This document shows, in pieces, positions 33,755-43,795 of a DNA stretch of 64,000 bases (its first letter is position 1; every line of letters starts with the position of its first letter). This stretch comes from Mesostigma viride. Taxonomy: Eukaryota > Streptophyta > Mesostigmatophyceae > Mesostigmatales > Mesostigmataceae. Under the pieces are notes generated by a model. It saw only the letters and a program-made list of their open reading frames with translations, did not search any database and was not told where the DNA came from. The DNA lies in contig RPFO01000002.1 in the NCBI GenBank assembly GCA_009746045.1, forward strand, positions 2,446,506-2,510,505, written 5' to 3'. Position numbers and translations under genes: made by a program.

Positions 33755-34582
33755 TGTCAAAATATTCTATAGAATGTGTTGACCAGATTCCTATTTATAC
33801 TTCCAATCACCTATATATTTTGCAGGTGTCGGAGTAGAGTTCCGGTCTTATGAAGCTTCCTCTTGGTGAACAAAATGAGGCGATTTCAATGATATAATTC
33901 GCGTCTTTATTGTCCCAATATCCCGGCTAGCGGCCCTTGTACAAGGCCAGCTGCCATGGCTGCTCAAGTAGTGCTTAACATTAAGGAGCAAGAGGTCACA
34001 GCTATATGCTACGTTGCGCACAAAGCACAAGTCACGAAACAAGCAATATCCGCCGTTAGATGTCTGGCGGCGCACTGCTGAACATCGGATGCATAGAGCA
34101 CATGCATAACATGCATGCACAAGCTAAAGGACCAAGGTTGCAGCGCCGGCGCCACTATACTCTACCATGTATATCTGATTTCTTTCTAGTGGCGCGGCTC
34201 ATGCTGCTCGGCTCAACTTAGGTGTAAGAATTACAAGTGCAATCGGCGCGGCGCGACGCCAGGACTAAACGCCACAATGGTACGCATGGGAAAAATGTCA
34301 AAGTACCCATGCGGTGCATCAAGACTCAGTAGAAGAAAAGTGGTACGACTGTCGGACGTCACAGCTAGTCCATCATATCGTCCGTGTAACAAAGTAGAAA
34401 ATATTCCGTGCGGTTAAGTACAACAACATGCCCCAAGCCTAAACTATTAATTCAAGTGTGCCATAAATTAGGCGTACGATGGGTGCAATTAAGTAGCGAT
34501 GCAACCCAACCGTCGGCTGAAAAATAATTGGTCACACTTAATCCAGCTAGCTATTCGGGCATAAGTGTCTATACCGCTGACA
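33755..34582 (-). repeat. 5' LTR, uninterrupted, 828 bp
   Basis: TG..CA ended. It is identical to the other LTR outside the nested insertion, except C/A near position 150 and the absence of four bases (TTAC) near 34170. Confidence 0.95.
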
Positions 34583-35245
34583 CTGGTCACGTACGCAGCT
34601 GAACGGCACAATATATAGAGGATGCTCCGACAGCACTAGTGAGGTCCTGAACTGACGTAAGGTTTTCCATGCATAGGTTGCTAGTCTGAGTCTTTGTATA
34701 AGGGTAAGCCCCGTATTTCGGATGAGATTAGGCAGCATAGAATAGCATTTGTAGGACATTTTGCTCGAACCGAGTCAGGTACGGACACCGCCCTTGGTCT
34801 GGCTGGCCCCCAGCGGCTTGGCCAGCTAGGGCGGCAAATCCTGCCCTCAGTGGCCTGGACCCAAGGACAAGCCCCGCAGGGCGGGTAGACTCTACCACCA
34901 TTAACAATACATTATCAGTTGCTGGCCGACCTATAGTGGTCCCAGCCCAGTTTTAATGAATTACCGCGCATTCCTCCCTATATCTCTTGCTTGGACTGCC
35001 ATGCAGGACAAGAAGAGGTGGCAGACCATGCATTGTCCAGCTACACATCAGCCCCCCGCCCCCCCCCAGGAGGCAGGGGCGCTTTGCTGAGTAGAGACGC
35101 TAGGATATTTGTAGCTTAGACTAGATTAGCTTAGAGTTAGCTTAGTTAGTTTTCGCAGCTCCGCTGACCCCCACCTACTATCAGCTATGGAATACGTGCT
35201 ACATGATCGCCCAACGAAGCCATGTTAGAATTTAATGTAATTTTG
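34583..35245 (+). pseudogene. RTE fragment, piece 3 of 3, with 3' UTR and tail
   Basis: Starts with the second CTGGT and continues the interrupted copy: decayed C-terminal codons (RISDEIRQHRIAFVGHFART at 34705-34765), then the family 3' UTR (GACAAGAAGAGGTGGCAGACC near 35010) and an AATTT-rich tail ending near 35245. Confidence 0.87.
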
Positions 35246-35254
35246 ATTTAATTT

Positions 35255-35530
35255 TAGGCACGCGGTCAGCACTGACGGCGCATGGGCCTGGCTGGGCACC
35301 TGGCCCGCGCCAATCAGGTTGACACCTCAGATTGACTAGCTGGCAGCAAGCCCGTGCAGCCAGGGCGCTTTGACCTCACATGGCGGGCCCCTTGCACCGC
35401 GTGCGGCAAGGTGGCCACTGCTGGCCGGACTTGAGAGATAGGCTAGCTATTGGCATGGACTCATGCTATCCAAGTTGAAGAACGGGCTCAGTCACGCCCG
35501 GGCCGCCTCCTAGTGGCTTTTCTGTCATTT
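35255..35530 (+). pseudogene. RTE C-terminal fragment
   Basis: Matches the last part of the intact RTE frame (GLAGHLARTDQVDTSDRLAG to LTPGQPPG, compare 43010-43225) with several indels. It lies directly after the tail of another RTE copy. Confidence 0.8.
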
Positions 35531-35699
35531 ATTAATAAATTAATTTACACGTAGACTGCATCACATGCTCGTCCTTCATTAATCTGGGCCGGGGGCCAGA
35601 TGACCCGCAAAGATAGATGCATATGGGAGGGGTTTATTAATTTTTTAGTTAAATTTACACGTAACTGCGTCACATCAGCATAAGACCTCAGGAAAATTA

Positions 35700-36970
35700 T
35701 GAATGATATGGGTTGGGGTGGATGGTCCGATGCCGGATGGAGCTATCTAGTTCCTCGTTATATCGTGCGGGCACCACGGCCCGAATCGCTATTATATGCA
35801 ATGTGCGGCAAACTTGGTCGCATGCAGAGGCCCCACCGACTGGGGAATGGTAGCTTCATTACTGTCTGCCACCTATCTTTACACGCCATCAGCCTCCATA
35901 TTACAGACAAACCAGGGGGTTCCGCTGGGCATGAGCCCGCCCCGTCCGGAGCCGGGTAGCGCATAGTCCATGCCCAGCCTATCGCGGAGGGTGGGCCGGG
36001 CCGGCGCGCATATAGCCTGGGCATGCCACGTGAGGACAAAATGCCCGGGCTGTGCCGGCTTGGTGCCACGGCTAGTCTGTCTGATGTATCTACCTGATCT
36101 GTGCGGGCCAGGTACGGTGCCCGGCTAGGCTCAGGCGCCTGTGCCTAAGAATGTGGGAAACATATGGTAAATCAACGCACAAATCCTCATTGCTAATGTG
36201 CAAACCGAAGCAGGGAATAACAAGAAAAATGAATATCAAGCGCCTCGCGCAGCATCTTGGTGACGGCCGGTGCCGTAAAGTCGTGTCTCCAGCTCCTGCG
36301 TCAGCATCCACGTCTCGGCGCCGTAGGTCAGGATCGTCAGACTGACGACCTTGAACAGGTCGCTCTTGACAATCCGGGGCAGGGCGGAGTTGCTCCACCG
36401 GCGACGGTGCGCCGTGGAGCTGCCCCCGCGCCATGCCGATCCGGGTCGTGATGTTGTCCTCGCAGTCGGGAAGCCAACTGCCGAGCAGCTTGAAGCGGCC
36501 TGAAGCAGGGAAGTTTACCTTGGTGTCGTCTAAGATGTGGAGCTCGGGCGGGGGCCTTTTCTGCCTGGCCAGGCCAAGCTAGGGCCATGGCCTCCGTTTG
36601 GGGGCTCCGTTTTGGGGGCTGGTTTCTAGACCGACAGCACGGGTCTCGAGCGCCAGGCAGTCCAGCCAGAGTTGGGCAGACTCCGGCCTCTCAATGAGTG
36701 TGATCTCGTCGGCGCAGATGAGGTCAGCGAGTATATAAGTTAATTCTGCTGGTTCGTCGGCCCGCCTCTCCAGGCTCATTCGTAATCAGTAGGCCAGGCT
36801 CGCGGCCAGCATGCCTGGCAAAGTGGGCACGTGCCTGGCGCATACATCATCCACTACAATAATGAACAGGTACGGTGACAGGACACAGCCTTGCCAGACG
36901 CCGGTCTGCACTGGACATGGCGGGTTCATGCCGTGTTGAGTGCGCACCGAGGTGGTCGACCCCTCACACA
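35700..36970 (-). pseudogene. RTE copy, minus strand, 5' truncated
   Basis: On the minus strand, the sequence runs from QTGVWQGCVLSPYLF (near 36890) through a damaged YADD box (CADEITLIERPESAQ, 36715) to GLSVIWRLMACKDRWQ (35890) and HSDSGRGA. Closely related to the intact copy at 39391-43795. Several frameshifts. Confidence 0.85.
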
Positions 36971-37029
36971 GAGTTTATGGAGTATATCAACCCCCTCTCG
37001 GTGGGGGTAACGCGGGTGACCTAATTCAG

Positions 37030-37165
37030 TAGACATCAGTAGTGATTCGGGCCGCCGGAGGCGCCTGCAGCCCAGTCAATACAGGCTAGCTAGACATCCA
37101 TCCCGTTCCATTTTCATCTCATTGAGGATTTATGCTCACGTGAGGCAGTCCACTTATTAGCCCGT
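37030..37165 (+). mobile_element. RTE 3' end fragment
   Basis: Resembles 43335-43450, from GATTCGGGCCGC into the 3' UTR motif GCTCACGTGAxGCAGTC. Confidence 0.7.
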
Positions 37166-37349
37166 CTAGCAGCCAAAGCGAGGAAGCCAAGTTTTGTGTG
37201 CTAAAGAGCGGTCAGAATTTTCTGAGCTTGTGAGCACATCTGCTTGGCACCCTGTGATGCAAGATCTCATTTGCGGCCTTTCCGAGCTTGGCACTGGATT
37301 CATTGTCCCCACCGTTGCGTCGCTACAGTATACATGATGTTATCTGACG

Positions 37350-39390
37350 TACGTGGGCGTTTGGTTCACAAGGTCTTGGCCGCCCGGCACCGCCTCAAGC
37401 GTAACCGGGACCCGCTGCAGAAACCAGTGCTCAAGGCCGCCCTCGTGGAGGCCTACGAGCACGCTCAGGACGCGGAGGCGGCCCAGTGCATCGCGGATGC
37501 CAAGGCCTGCCAGGCTCGCAACCAGGGCAAGGACATGTGGTACCACCTCGACCGGCTCGGCGGCCGGCGGCAGCGCACCCCCGGCGGTGGAGCACACGGG
37601 GGACGGCACGGCGCCGGTCAGCCTTGACCGCTGGTTGGCCCACAATATTTCCTTAACCGGTGGGGCTCGCGCCCCCCCTCCGCCGCTTCACCCCGAGACG
37701 GCCGCCCGCCTCGGGGTTGCCGGACCCCCGCCGCCGCCAGCGCCCCCCTCCTTGGCCGCGGACTACCAAGTCCCGGCCTTGCAGGAGGGCTGCCTTGCCA
37801 CTGACGACGTCGTCCACCCCTTCACTTTGAAGGAACTGGACGGCGCCCTTGCTCGCCTGCGGTAGTAACGTACGATGCGGCGGTCGGTGCTGACCACCTT
37901 TCTGCCGAGCTGCTGAAGACCCCTGATCCGGCGGTTAGGGATCTTCTGCTGGCGTTCTGCAACCGTGTCCTGCTTTCTGACGAGCCTCCGCCTGCTGAGT
38001 GGCAGACGGCCATCCGCGTCATGCTGTACAAGAAGGGCTCTGCTGCTGACCCCGGTAACTACCGGGGTGTCTGCCTCCAGAGCGCCGCGCTGAAGGTCTT
38101 CATGCGCATGATGCTGCACAGGCTCCGCGCCGCGCTGGACCCACACCTGGGTGAGTCTCAGATGGGTTTCCGTCGTGGTCGTAACACTGTCATGGCTGTG
38201 TTTGTCGCGCGCCGGTTGATGGAGGAGGTGCGTCGCCTTCCCCCTGACAGTTTGCCGCTGGTCTTCATTTTTGTTGACTATATCAAGGCCTTTGACACGG
38301 TCCTCTGGGAGGCTCTTTGGGCCATCCTAGCTCTGGATCGAGCGCCACCTGCGTTTATTGCTGCCATTCGCCGGCTGTATGAGGGCTCACAGGCAGTAGT
38401 GCGGACTGCGGAAGGCACCACCCCACCATTCCCCCTTCACCACGGGGTGTGGCAAGGTTGCGGTGTCCTGTCCCCATACCTGTTCATTATAATTGTCGTG
38501 GATCACGTCATGCGCCGAGCACGTGCGCACTTTACTGCTCTTAAGGGGTTCGAGCCAGGCTTGGACATCCTTAACGAGAAAGAGCACGGCGGGGTTGAGC
38601 CTGGCTACCGCCTGGCCGACCTGATTTATGCGGATGACACCACCCTCATCGCGCGCCCCGAGGACATTCAGACCTGGCTGGACTGTCTGGGCCTGGAGGC
38701 GAGGGCGGCGGGGTCGGAGATTAGTGTCAAAACTGAGGCGATGGTGTATGGGGCCTCCAGTCCACCGCCGCTGCCGCGCCTGCTCGACGGGACGTTGACG
38801 GGACGACGGTCCCGTTCCGCGACCGCTTCAAACTGTTAGGGAGCTGGCTCCCTGACACAGCCGACGATGTGGACACCCGCATTGGCCTGGCCTGGGCTAG
38901 GCTCCGTTCGCTCAACACCTACTGGCGCTCCAAGGGCCTGGGCGAACACCGCAAGCGCATGCTCTTCAAGGTCCTCGTCCTCACGGTGCTCACGCATGGC
39001 GCCGAGGCGTGGACACTCACCCCCACACTGGCATCTAGGCTAGACGGCACAGTTTACAGGAATTGCTCCGACAGGTCCTGAACGTAGGGTTTTCCAAGCG
39101 CCCGTCATCAGAGTCTTTGTATCAGGGCATGCCTCGTATTTCGGACGAGCTTAGACAGCGTAGGATAGCATTTGTAGGACACCTTGCTCGCACCAGCCAG
39201 GTCGACACCGCCCTTGGTCTGGCCGGCCCCCAGCGGCTTGGCCAGCCAGGGCAGCACATTCTGACCTGGCCGAGCCCCAAGGGCATTGCCAAAAAGGTAG
39301 GGAAACATGTCACGAACTACGTACAGATGTTGCTGGATGACCTACTACTGGTCCCAGCCCAGTTTGAATACCGCATCCACTCTCTCTTTG
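37350..39390 (+). pseudogene. RTE second subfamily, reverse transcriptase part, broken
   Basis: Starts in the linker before the reverse transcriptase (VLAARHRLKRNRD), with stops at 37863-37868. The frame 38021-38839 carries most of the palm: FVDYIKAFDTVLWEAL, QGCGVLSPYLF (one extra residue against QGCVLSPYLF) and LIYADDTTL. A frameshift near 38790 precedes WTLTPTLASRLDGT. The YADD box is intact, so decay is moderate. Its 3' UTR stops near 39390 (CCACTCTCTCTTTG), where the other RTE begins. This subfamily also supplies the copies at 23985-26960 and 27640-35245. Confidence 0.88.
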
Positions 39391-39753
39391 AACCGGCCGG
39401 AGGTCCACGAGGCTCGGGTAGCCAAGCAGGCCAAACCGCAACTACGGTGCAGCATCTATGCCCGCCTCTTTAATGGCGTCTTCATCGTCCGCATTAACGG
39501 CCAGGACCTTCCTTCAATGACGGCGACCCCCATGGATACCGCCGTGCCAACGCCCCAGCCCCCTGCTCGGCCCCCGCCGTCACCGCCATCGCCACCGGCA
39601 TCGACGGTCACTTGCTCCCCAGCACGTGTGGGGATCCGCCGGGGCAACTTCAGCTCAGGTATGGCTGCCAGGCTTGGCCGTCCCCCTAATAAATTTGTTC
39701 GCTTTGCACCTGAGCCGGAGCCCGCGCTGCGAACCCTTCTCTCCTATCAATGA
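39391..39753 (+). CDS. RTE first frame (ORF1-like)
   Basis: About 120 codons, open at the left, with a protein-like part (CSIYARLFNGVFIVRINGQD) followed by a Pro/Ala/Thr-rich stretch and a basic segment. It ends TATCAATGA, so its stop overlaps the ATG of the next frame by four bases (ATGA). No nucleic-acid-binding domain recognised. It may be a true ORF1 or the N-terminal part of one long frame broken by an indel. Confidence 0.5.
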   Translation, partial: NRPEVHEARVAKQAKPQLRCSIYARLFNGVFIVRINGQDLPSMTATPMDTAVPTPQPPARPPPSPPSPPASTVTCSPARVGIRRGNFSSGMAARLGRPPNKFVRFAPEPEPALRTLLSYQ

Positions 39754-41212
39754 CGACGCTCGCGGCCCCGCGGCTCCGCGGCTCTAGCAGTGGGATCTGC
39801 CTAACTCCCCTTCCCGCCCCTTTGCCTTCGCAGCCCTCGGGCTGTCGGAGAGAGAGCAACGGGTCGGCAGTGAGCCAGGTTCGCCCCGCCTCGCGCGGCC
39901 GCCTCCGAAACCTCCTCAGACTGCACGCATTTCTTATGCGTGCAGACGCAGACTCATTCTACCTGGCCACCCGAGCCAACCGTCGGCGTCGCCTCGACGC
40001 GTTGGCAGGAAGAATCGAAACGGTGATTGAAAGCATAAGTCCCCAACCCGCCCCCCCTACCCCACCACCTCCACCCCCACCCCCATCACCACCCTGCTCC
40101 ATCTCCGCCCCCACCCCCGCCTGCACCCCCCTTTTCGGTCAACGCGCGCCCTTGGTCATCGCCACCTTCAACGCCCGCACGCTCCAGCCCGACGCTGACC
40201 GCTGTCACTGCCTGCGCAGTGACGACTGTCAGTGCCATCGAGTCTCCAATCTTATTGGTTTCTGCATCGACAATAATATCGCCATCCTGGGAATCCAAGA
40301 ACACAGGCGCACTGCATCGGCCCGCGGATCAACTGCCCTTGTTGCTGACGACATCGACGGCTGGCGGTTCTACTACGGAGGCGGCGACGGCACCGGGAAC
40401 GGGGGCGTCGGTCTCCTCTGCTCCCCGCTCGCCGTACGCCACATGGGCGAACCCCAGCTGGTCAACGCTCGGCTCCTCGTGGCCACTTTTCATTCGATGG
40501 AGGGCCACTCGACCTACGCCCTGACGGTGGGCGTTGGTTACGCACCCCACTCCGGCCACCCAGAACAAGACCGCAAGGACTTCTTTGCAGCGCTGGAGAA
40601 CCTGGCGAACGGCATCCCTGGTCGCAACTACCTCGCTCTGCTGCTGGACGCCAACGCCACGCTACCACCGGGTACTGGCGGATGTCAGCACGCCCCCAAC
40701 GGTACGGTCTCCAATGCCAACACTGAACTTTTTGCTGATTTGCTTACGACATGCGATTTGGTCACTGCCAACACCCGCTTTCCACATAGTCCAGATGCTT
40801 TGGTCACACACACCTCGCCAACTGGCACTGAACGCTGCATTGACTATGTTGTAATGCGCAAGCGTCATCAAGGATCTGTACTAGCTGCTCGCTCGCATGT
40901 GATCCCCCTGGTGCGCTCCGATCATCGCATCGTCACCGCCCGCATCCGCCTGCGATTCCCCTCGCCCTTTCGTAAGCACGTGGCACCACCTGATTTGCGC
41001 ACACTTCAGTTGCTCGAGAAATCTGACGACGCTCTGGAGGACTTCCCTGAAAAACGCGCCCACAAGCGCGCCGCAGAGGCGTTCGTCGACGCGCTGGACA
41101 TCCCGGCCAGCCACGCCCAGCTGTTCGCTGCCGGCCCGGCATCGGCCCTTCGGCACCTCGCTGACAAGCTGCCCGCGGCCGGGGCCCTACTGCCCCCCGC
41201 CGCCCGCCCCGC
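39750..41212 (+). CDS. RTE ORF2 part 1: APE-type endonuclease
   Basis: Cuts target DNA to prime reverse transcription. A Pro-rich N-terminal linker (residues 93-125) is followed by the endonuclease fold: TFNARTL (Asn141), IQEHR (Glu184), GYAPHSG (Tyr264), LLLDANA (Asp300 and Asn302), CIDYV (Asp365) and SDHR (Asp391/His392). All catalytic positions I can place are present. The genuine frame is left between about 41190 and 41212, in a C-rich run, and resumes one base earlier. Confidence 0.88.
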
Positions 41213-43381
41213 TTCACCAGCCTGCACCGGCTCCCCGCCGTCATCCAGGCCCGGCAAGCCCTGCGCGACAACAGCGACCCCGCCCGCTACGCCCGCCTCA
41301 AAGCCGATTACCACTCGGCCATCCGGCAGGCGACCAAGGAGCAGGAGGACCTTCATGTCCGCGAGTACTTCGCCCACCTCAAGGACCAGCACGGCAAGTA
41401 CGCCTGGACCCGCCTGCGTCACGCCCAACGGCCCGCCGGCGGCGCGCAGCCGGCGCCGCGGACGCTCTCTGGCTCACCGCAGCAGCAGCTCGACCAGTGG
41501 TATTCCTCCCAGTCCCGGCTGCTCGGCGCCCCCCCGCCGCCTCCGCCGCTTGGCCCTCTGGCGGCCGCACGCCTGGCAGTAGCACCGGCGGACGTCCCTG
41601 CGCCGCCCACGCCGCCCGCCGCTGAGCAGGACTACACGTACCCAGCCCTGACGGAACCCCTGGCCGACCCCAACGAGCTCCCGCCGTTCACCGAGCTCGA
41701 GCTGAGCACCGCCGCCAAGCAACTCCGCTTCTATGCCGCCGTTGGACCTGACCAGCTCCCAGCCCCGGTGATTAAGCTGACGGCGCTCACGGGGTTCCTG
41801 CTTGACGTCTGCAACCGGATCCTGCTTGCCGACGCGCCGCCGATTCCTGAGTGGCAGCACAGCTACCGTATTATGCTGTACAAAAACAAAGGTTCCCCTG
41901 ACGACCCCGCCAACTACAGAGGAGTCTGCATCCAGAGCGCCGCACTTAAGTTGTTCATGCGCATGATCCTCAACCGCCTTCGTTCTGCTCTCGACTGTCA
42001 CCTTGGGGAAAGTCAAATGGGCTTCCGTCCTGGGCGCAACACCGTCATGGCCATCTTCGTCGCGCGTCGCCTCTTCGAGGAAATCGCTCTCCTGCAACCT
42101 GGTGAGTTTCCCGCCATCCTGATCTTCGTCGACTTCATCAAGGCTTTTGATTCTGTCCTCTGGGACGCTCTATGGGCTGTACTTGCTCGCGCTCGCGTCC
42201 CCACTCCCCTGATTACCGTCATCCGCACGCTGTATGAGGGGTCGACCACTTCGGTGCGCACTCAACACGGCATTACCCCGCCATGCCCACTGCAGACCGG
42301 CGTCTGGCAGGGTTGCGTCCTGTCGCCGTACCTGTTTATTATTGTAGTGGATTATGTTATGCGCCAGGCACGTGCTCGCTTTGCTAGCATTGCAGGCCGT
42401 GCCCCTGGCCTAGCGATCACGAACGAGCTTGGGGAAGGGGGGCCGACTAACAAGCAGAATTTACTAGCTGACCTCATTTATGCCGACGACATCACGCTCA
42501 TCGAGAAGCCGGAGTCTGCCCAACTTTGGCTGGACTGCCTGGCGCTCGAGGCTCGGGCGGTTGGTCTAGAAATCAGCCCCAAAACGGAGGCCCTGGCCCT
42601 CGGCATGGCAGGGCCCCCACCCACACTCCGCCTCTTAGACGATGCCGAGGTCAACTACCCTCCTTCAGGCCGCTTCAAGCTGCTCGGCAGTTGGCTTCCC
42701 GACTGCGAGGACGACATGACGACACGGATCGGCATGGCGTGGGCGCACCTCCATGACCACCGCCGCTGGTGGAGCAACCCCGCCCTACCCCGGATCGTCA
42801 AGCGTGACCTCTTCAAGGTCGTCATTCTGACGATCCTGACCTACGGCGCCGAGACGTGGACACTGATGCAGGAGCTGGAGCAACGACTCGACGGCGCCGT
42901 CACCAAGATGCTGCGCAAGGCCCTTAACATCCCCTTTGGTTTGCACATTAGTAATGAGGATTTGTACGCTGATTTGCCCTATGTTTCCCACATTATTAGG
43001 CACAGGCGCCTGGGCCTAGCCGGGCACCTGGCCCGCACAGATCAGGTAGATACATCAGATAGACTAGCTGGCACCAAGCCCGCCCAGCCTGGGCGATATG
43101 TCCTCACCTGGCGTGCCCCTGGCCGCGCGCGGCAGGGCCGCCACCCGTGGACTTTTCGTGATAGACTCGGCATGGACATGTGCTACACTAGACTTGACGG
43201 GCTCACCCCCGGGCAGCCTCCTGGTTTGTCTGTAATATGGAGGCAGATGGTGCGCAAGGATAGATGGCAAGTAGTGATGAAGGAGACCGCCCCCAAGCCT
43301 GTGGGGGCTCCGCGTGTGACCAAGTATGGCATTCATAGCGATTCGGGCCGCGGTGCCCACACCCCTGTAACTAGGACCTAG
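41204..43381 (+). CDS. RTE ORF2 part 2: reverse transcriptase
   Basis: Continues ORF2 in the -1 frame without any stop to 43381; the first ATG at 41768 is not the true start. The stretch RFTSLHRLPAVIQARQ at 41211 already reads as coding. Motifs counted from 41768: YRGVCIQS (50-57), FRPGRNT, FVDFIKAFDS (Asp122), QGCVLSPYLF (181-190), LIYADDITL (Asp240/241), ILTYGAETWTL, and a C-terminal GLAGHLARTDQVD region shared by all copies. No RNase H, no C-terminal nuclease. The catalytic triad is intact. Confidence 0.92.
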   Translation, partial: PPRFTSLHRLPAVIQARQALRDNSDPARYARLKADYHSAIRQATKEQEDLHVREYFAHLKDQHGKYAWTRLRHAQRPAGGAQPAPRTLSGSPQQQLDQWYSSQSRLLGAPPPPPPLGPLAAARLAVAPADVPAPPTPPAAEQDYTYPALTEPLADPNELPPFTELELSTAAKQLRFYAAVGPDQLPAPVIKLTALTGFLLDVCNRILLADAPPIPEWQHSYRIMLYKNKGSPDDPANYRGVCIQSAALKLFMRMILNRLRSALDCHLGESQMGFRPGRNTVMAIFVARRLFEEIALLQPGEFPAILIFVDFIKAFDSVLWDALWAVLARARVPTPLITVIRTLYEGSTTSVRTQHGITPPCPLQTGVWQGCVLSPYLFIIVVDYVMRQARARFASIAGRAPGLAITNELGEGGPTNKQNLLADLIYADDITLIEKPESAQLWLDCLALEARAVGLEISPKTEALALGMAGPPPTLRLLDDAEVNYPPSGRFKLLGSWLPDCEDDMTTRIGMAWAHLHDHRRWWSNPALPRIVKRDLFKVVILTILTYGAETWTLMQELEQRLDGAVTKMLRKALNIPFGLHISNEDLYADLPYVSHIIRHRRLGLAGHLARTDQVDTSDRLAGTKPAQPGRYVLTWRAPGRARQGRHPWTFRDRLGMDMCYTRLDGLTPGQPPGLSVIWRQMVRKDRWQVVMKETAPKPVGAPRVTKYGIHSDSGRGAHTPVTRT

Positions 43382-43457
43382 ATAGCTTATACCATCCATT
43401 CCATCCCATGTTCCCCTCCCACTGAGAACTTATGCTCACGTGACGCAGTCACGTGTC

Positions 43458-43489
43458 TATTAATTAATTAATTAATTAATTAATTAATC
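43458..43489. repeat. TTAA microsatellite in RTE 3' UTR
   Basis: Eight consecutive TTAA units, absent from the sister copies. Confidence 0.95.
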
Positions 43490-43740
43490 CACTCTCTCTC
43501 CCTTCTTTGGACCGCCATGCAGAACAAGACGCGGTGGAAGAGGATTGTCAAGGCTCACACGCCCGACCCTGTGGGCAAACCACCTCCCCCCAAGCGGAGG
43601 AGGCGTTTTGATGAGTAGGGTAGTTAGGACTTTTCTAGACTAGCTAGATTAGAGTTAGGTTAGTTCGATTACGCGGCTCCTTCCACCCCACCCATCCATC
43701 AAGGAATATGTGCTACATGATCTCCCAACGGAGGCATGTT

Positions 43741-43790
43741 ATAATTTAATTTAATTTAATTTAATTTAATTTAATTTAATTTAATTTGGT
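43741..43790 (+). repeat. (AATTT)n tail of the RTE element
   Basis: About nine AATTT units end the element. RTE elements typically end in short tandem repeats rather than poly-A. Related AT tails end the copies at 23985 (minus) and 35245. Confidence 0.85.
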
Positions 43791-43795
43791 TCACG

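Larger units (their letters stand above)
29991..34582 (-). mobile_element. Gag-only (non-autonomous) LTR retrotransposon, 4.6 kb including a nested insertion
   Basis: Two LTRs with TGTCA..TGACA ends bound a 1544 bp interior, flanked by the 5 bp duplication CTGGT (29986-29990 and 34583-34587). The element reads on the minus strand, so 33755-34582 is its 5' LTR. A primer-binding site starts directly after that LTR; gag follows; no protease, integrase or reverse transcriptase is present. After removing the nested insertion, the LTRs differ by one substitution and one 4 bp indel over 828 bp, so insertion is recent. Mobilisation would need enzymes from another element. Confidence 0.93.
39391..43795 (+). 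mobile_element. Nearly intact RTE-clade non-LTR retrotransposon
   Basis: 4.4 kb containing a short first frame, an APE-type endonuclease, a reverse transcriptase, a 3' UTR and an (AATTT)n tail at 43741-43790. APE endonuclease with a reverse transcriptase and no RNase H, the TYGAETWTL stretch and a short-repeat tail fit the RTE clade. One frameshift separates endonuclease and polymerase. The 5' end is set where homology to the preceding RTE copy stops and may be truncated. Confidence 0.9.
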
